Part shown: one piece after another, positions 61,708 through 64,000 of the stretch
Layout: each line of letters starts with the position of its first letter
How positions within the stretch are numbered: position 1 is the stretch's first letter
NCBI RefSeq assembly: GCF_040760005.1
Contig: NZ_CP099760.1
Location: 4,273,501 to 4,337,500 of the forward strand
Reading direction: 5' to 3'
DNA from: Pseudomonas sp. stari2
GTDB lineage: Bacteria > Pseudomonadota > Gammaproteobacteria > Pseudomonadales > Pseudomonadaceae
Length of the DNA stretch: 64,000 bases
Position numbers and translations under genes: made by a program
The notes under the pieces: generated by a model
Told to the model about the DNA's origin: nothing
Databases searched by the model: none
The model's input: only the letters and a program-made list of their open reading frames with translations

Positions 61708-62601
61708 ATGCCTTCCACTTCGCCTTTGAAAATTCTGTTGGCCATGGCTTTCGTCGTCGGCTGCTGGGCCTATTCGCCGACCGGCATCCATATCGGCCTG
61801 CAAGCCTACGATCCGGGTCATCTGGCGTTGCTGCGGTTTCTGCTGGCGTCGCTGTTCATGGCGGTGATTGCTGGTTTCAAAGGCATTCATCTGCCGCGCC
61901 TACAGGATTTGCCACTGTTACTGGCCCTGGGCTTCTTTGCCGTCAGCCTGCATCACGTGGTGCTGAACATCGGCCAGCAAAGCGTCAGCGCCGGCGCGTC
62001 CAGTGTGCTGGCGCAATCGACGCCGCTGTTCAGCACGCTGCTGGCGCGGTTTCTGTTCAAGGATCGGGTCAGCGTCTGGCGCTGGGGCTGTGTGCTGACG
62101 GGATTCGTCGGCGTGGTGATTGTGGTCAGCGGTGATCGCGGCCTCGGCAGCATCGACGCCCATGGTCTGCTGATCCTGCTGGCGGCGGTGTCGTGGAGCA
62201 TTTACTTCGCCCTGCAAAAACACCACGCCCGGCGCTATGACGGGCTGACGCTGGTTTGCTACACGGTGTGGTCCGGCACGCTGCTGTTGTTGATTTACTT
62301 GCCGGAGCTGGCCGACAGCGTGGCCAGTGCGCCGCTGCGAGTGCAATGGGCGGTGCTCGCTCTGGGGGTGTTTCCCAGCGCCCTCGCCTATCTGGCGTGG
62401 GCGTTCGTGCTCAAGCATGTGGACCTGAGCCGGGCGACGATGACGCTGTACCTGATTCCGCCGACCGCAATGGGGATCGCTTCCGTGGGCCTGGGCGAAC
62501 GCCCGACGCAGCTGGTGCTGGTGGGTTCGGCGGTGGTGTTGATTAGCGTGCTGGCGTTGAATCTGGAACGGCCGGCGGTGGTCCGGGCCATCGAGACTTG
62601 A
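61708..62601 (+). CDS. EamA/DMT-superfamily permease
   Basis: A 297-residue, ten-helix permease with two EamA repeats (about 5-135 and 150-285). Marks: FVVGCWAYSPTGIHIGLQAY at the start, SAGASSVLAQSTPLFSTLLA in helix 4, and FPSALAYLAWAFVLKHVD in the second half. Such proteins mostly export amino acids, purines or other metabolites. It is divergent from a LysR gene. ATG 61708 is the first that leads directly into the first helix. Confidence 0.85.
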   Translation: MPSTSPLKILLAMAFVVGCWAYSPTGIHIGLQAYDPGHLALLRFLLASLFMAVIAGFKGIHLPRLQDLPLLLALGFFAVSLHHVVLNIGQQSVSAGASSVLAQSTPLFSTLLARFLFKDRVSVWRWGCVLTGFVGVVIVVSGDRGLGSIDAHGLLILLAAVSWSIYFALQKHHARRYDGLTLVCYTVWSGTLLLLIYLPELADSVASAPLRVQWAVLALGVFPSALAYLAWAFVLKHVDLSRATMTLYLIPPTAMGIASVGLGERPTQLVLVGSAVVLISVLALNLERPAVVRAIET

Positions 62602-62610
62602 GTCGCAGCG

Positions 62611-63327
62611 TCAGGCACCGCCCGCCGAAAACCGGTCGCGGCTGTTGCTCAGGTGCAGCCACATCGCTGCCCGGGCCGCTTCCGGATCCTGGCGTTTGAT
62701 CGCGTTGAAAATCGCTTCATGTTCGAGATTCGCCAGTTGCCCGAGCTTGCTCAAATCCACCGCCCCGCGCTCGGCCGCATTGACTCGAGTGCGCGGGATC
62801 ATCGCGCTGCCCAACTGCTGCATGATTTCGGTGAAACAGACATTGCCGGTGGCTTCGGCAATCAGCAGGTGAAAGCGCCGGTCGGCCTCGACGCAACTGT
62901 CGTTGTTGGCCAATAGACGCTGGTAGTCGTCCAGCGCCTGACGCATCTGCATCAGTTGCTGTTCGGAACGACGCTGCGCGGCCAGTGCTGCTGCTTGCGT
63001 CTCCAGCCCCATGCGCAATTCGAGAATGCTGCGCACGCCCAGCGCGGTGTCGACATTCAGCCGCAACCCCTGCTCCGGCACGCGCTCGATCACAAAGGTG
63101 CCGATGCCGTGCCGCGTCTCCACCAACCCCGACGCCTGCAATTTGGAAATCGCCTCACGCACTACGGTGCGGCTGACGCCGTGCTCCTGAACGATCGAGT
63201 TCTCCGACGGCAACTTGTCACCGGGCAACATCTGGCCGAGCAGGATGCTCTGGGTGAGTTTTTCCACCAGGTCATGGGCCAGGTTGTGCGCGCGTTTACG
63301 GGCGGGGGCGTCGAGGTCTTCTTGCAT
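62611..63327 (-). CDS. GntR-family regulator, FadR subfamily
   Basis: A 238-residue repressor. Residues 10-80 form the winged helix (LPGDKLPSENSIVQEHGVSR, TVVREAISKLQASGLVETRHG in parts); residues 95-230 form the FCD ligand domain with the metal-site pattern (HLLIAEATGN, HEAIFNAIKRQD, AMWLHLSNSRD with their His and Asp). It is divergent from an MFS transporter at 63693, and four half-sites of the form TTGTATGA lie between them, two near each gene. It is probably the ligand-relieved repressor of that sugar-acid-type transporter. ATG 63327 is used. Confidence 0.87.
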   Translation of the reverse strand: MQEDLDAPARKRAHNLAHDLVEKLTQSILLGQMLPGDKLPSENSIVQEHGVSRTVVREAISKLQASGLVETRHGIGTFVIERVPEQGLRLNVDTALGVRSILELRMGLETQAAALAAQRRSEQQLMQMRQALDDYQRLLANNDSCVEADRRFHLLIAEATGNVCFTEIMQQLGSAMIPRTRVNAAERGAVDLSKLGQLANLEHEAIFNAIKRQDPEAARAAMWLHLSNSRDRFSAGGA

Positions 63328-63376
63328 GGTCGGTTCCGGTGATCGGGGCAAGCCGATCGTAGCACTGCAGGCGATG

Positions 63377-63628
63377 ACTTGTATGAGCTCCTATGATTTC
63401 AGGCGCTCTACTTGTATGACAACAAGTGATTTTCGCTAAAAACCATTAACTAGTTTCACGCCAGCACTGCACATTCGCTGGCTTGGCATTCTGCACCGCA
63501 GCCCGTCACAATCCTTTAAAACCCAACAAATACGGCACTTTAAATCCAGGAAAGCATAAAAGCCCTTCGCCGTAGATAAATTTGATTGAGCGTTCCCGCT
63601 TGTAGGACAAAAAAATCTAGTTGTATGA
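63377..63628. promoter_or_regulatory. divergent promoter region with four GntR/FadR-type half-sites
   Basis: ACTTGTATGA occurs at 63377-63386 and exactly again at 63410-63419; close forms are CTTGTAGGA at 63599-63607 and GTTGTATGA at 63620-63628. The second extends to ACTTGT-N6-ACAAGT (63410-63427), a good dyad, and it and the third contain TTGT-N3-ACAA. Pair spacings are 33 and 21 bases, close to three and two helical turns. The first pair lies upstream of the gntR-family gene and the second before the transporter start. The remaining bases of the 63328-63692 gap show no gene. Confidence 0.65.
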
Positions 63629-63692
63629 TGTCTATCAACAACGCAGCAGCCAATCACACCCCGCATAAAAATAACGAGTGGGAGAAAACCAA

Positions 63693-64000
63693 GTGAAATC
63701 ATCCATTGCCGGGATGAACGAGGGCACCGATTCGGTGCTGTCCTCCGCCATTGCCAAAGTCAAACGCCACGTCCTGCCGCTGTTCGTCATCATGTTCATC
63801 GTCAATTACATTGACCGGGTGAACATCGGCTTCGTCCGCACCCACATGGAACATGATCTCGGCATCGGCGCCGCTGCCTATGGGTTCGGTGCCGGTCTGT
63901 TCTTCATCGGTTACGCGCTGTTCGAAGTCCCCTCCAACATGCTGCTGCAAAAGGTCGGCGCGCGAATCTGGCTGACCCGCATCATGCTCACCTGGGGACT
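63693..64000 (+). CDS. MFS transporter of the anion:cation symporter (sugar-acid) family, N-terminal part
   Basis: The gene is cut by the window end after about 102 codons. GTG 63693 has GGGAG eight or more bases upstream. After an 25-residue cytoplasmic start, the sequence is typical of the ACS family (GudP, DgoT, tartrate and phthalate carriers): HVLPLFVIMFIVNYIDRVNI, then GAGLFFIGYALFEVPSNMLL and KVGARIWLTRIMLTWG. These take up galactarate, glucarate, galactonate and similar acids. The divergent FadR-type regulator fits such a role. The substrate cannot be set from this fragment. Confidence 0.85.
   Translation, partial: MKSSIAGMNEGTDSVLSSAIAKVKRHVLPLFVIMFIVNYIDRVNIGFVRTHMEHDLGIGAAAYGFGAGLFFIGYALFEVPSNMLLQKVGARIWLTRIMLTWG

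Overview
The window reads as chromosomal DNA of a Pseudomonas of the fluorescens group. The evidence is a PrrF-type iron sRNA, the order tig-clpP-clpX-lon-hupB-ppiD next to folD and a His/Leu/His/Arg tRNA cluster, liu leucine-catabolism genes, many Pseudomonas-type small lipoproteins, and uniform high-GC coding across the window. I see no insertion sequence, integrase, prophage or CRISPR array. The species assignment is inference from gene content only.

Layout. 1-2.8 kb: end of the liu operon (liuB tail, liuC, liuD). 2.8-4.2 kb: a LexA/CI-like repressor divergent from a small protein, then a prrF sRNA under a Fur-box promoter. 4.4-7 kb: an M14 carboxypeptidase and an MFS exporter. 7-10 kb: an ECF sigma/anti-sigma pair divergent from a membrane-anchored catalase-peroxidase and a cytochrome b561; the two divergent promoters carry the same motif with the same spacing. 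10-16.5 kb: a Csu-type archaic chaperone-usher pilus operon with five spore-coat-U proteins. 16.7-21.6 kb: ZapE-like ATPase, LRR-kinase fusion, YebC-family protein, and an orphan VgrG without a spike. 21.6-28.6 kb: a 2-aminoethylphosphonate (AEP) island with FAD oxidoreductase, organophosphate-type transporter, two related LysR regulators, PhnW and PhnX. 28.7-36 kb: cytochrome b561, PLP deaminase/desulfhydrase, FadH, a nitrilase-fold protein lacking the catalytic Cys with an AraC regulator, a 28-residue peptide gene and a DUF2242 lipoprotein.

36-47.8 kb is the protein quality-control block on the minus strand: ppiD, a decayed tRNA-Asp, hupB, lon with a sigma-32-like promoter, clpX, clpP and tig. 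It is followed by four tRNAs from one strong promoter, then folD and pbpG on the plus strand. 47.8-62 kb is housekeeping and small conserved genes: an inactive C39-like lipoprotein, TerC, NhaR-like regulator, MFS, SstT, YceH, a cupin, a shikimate-dehydrogenase-like enzyme, AI-2E-family permease, TrhP, LysR and an EamA permease. The window ends with a FadR-type GntR regulator divergent from an MFS sugar-acid transporter cut by the window edge; four copies of a TTGTATGA-type half-site lie between them.

The most distinctive points are the paired ECF promoters, the AEP island with a candidate transporter and oxidase, the tRNA-Asp relic between hupB and ppiD, and two apparently inactive enzymes (nitrilase fold, C39 fold). 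Nothing here is proven novel from sequence alone.
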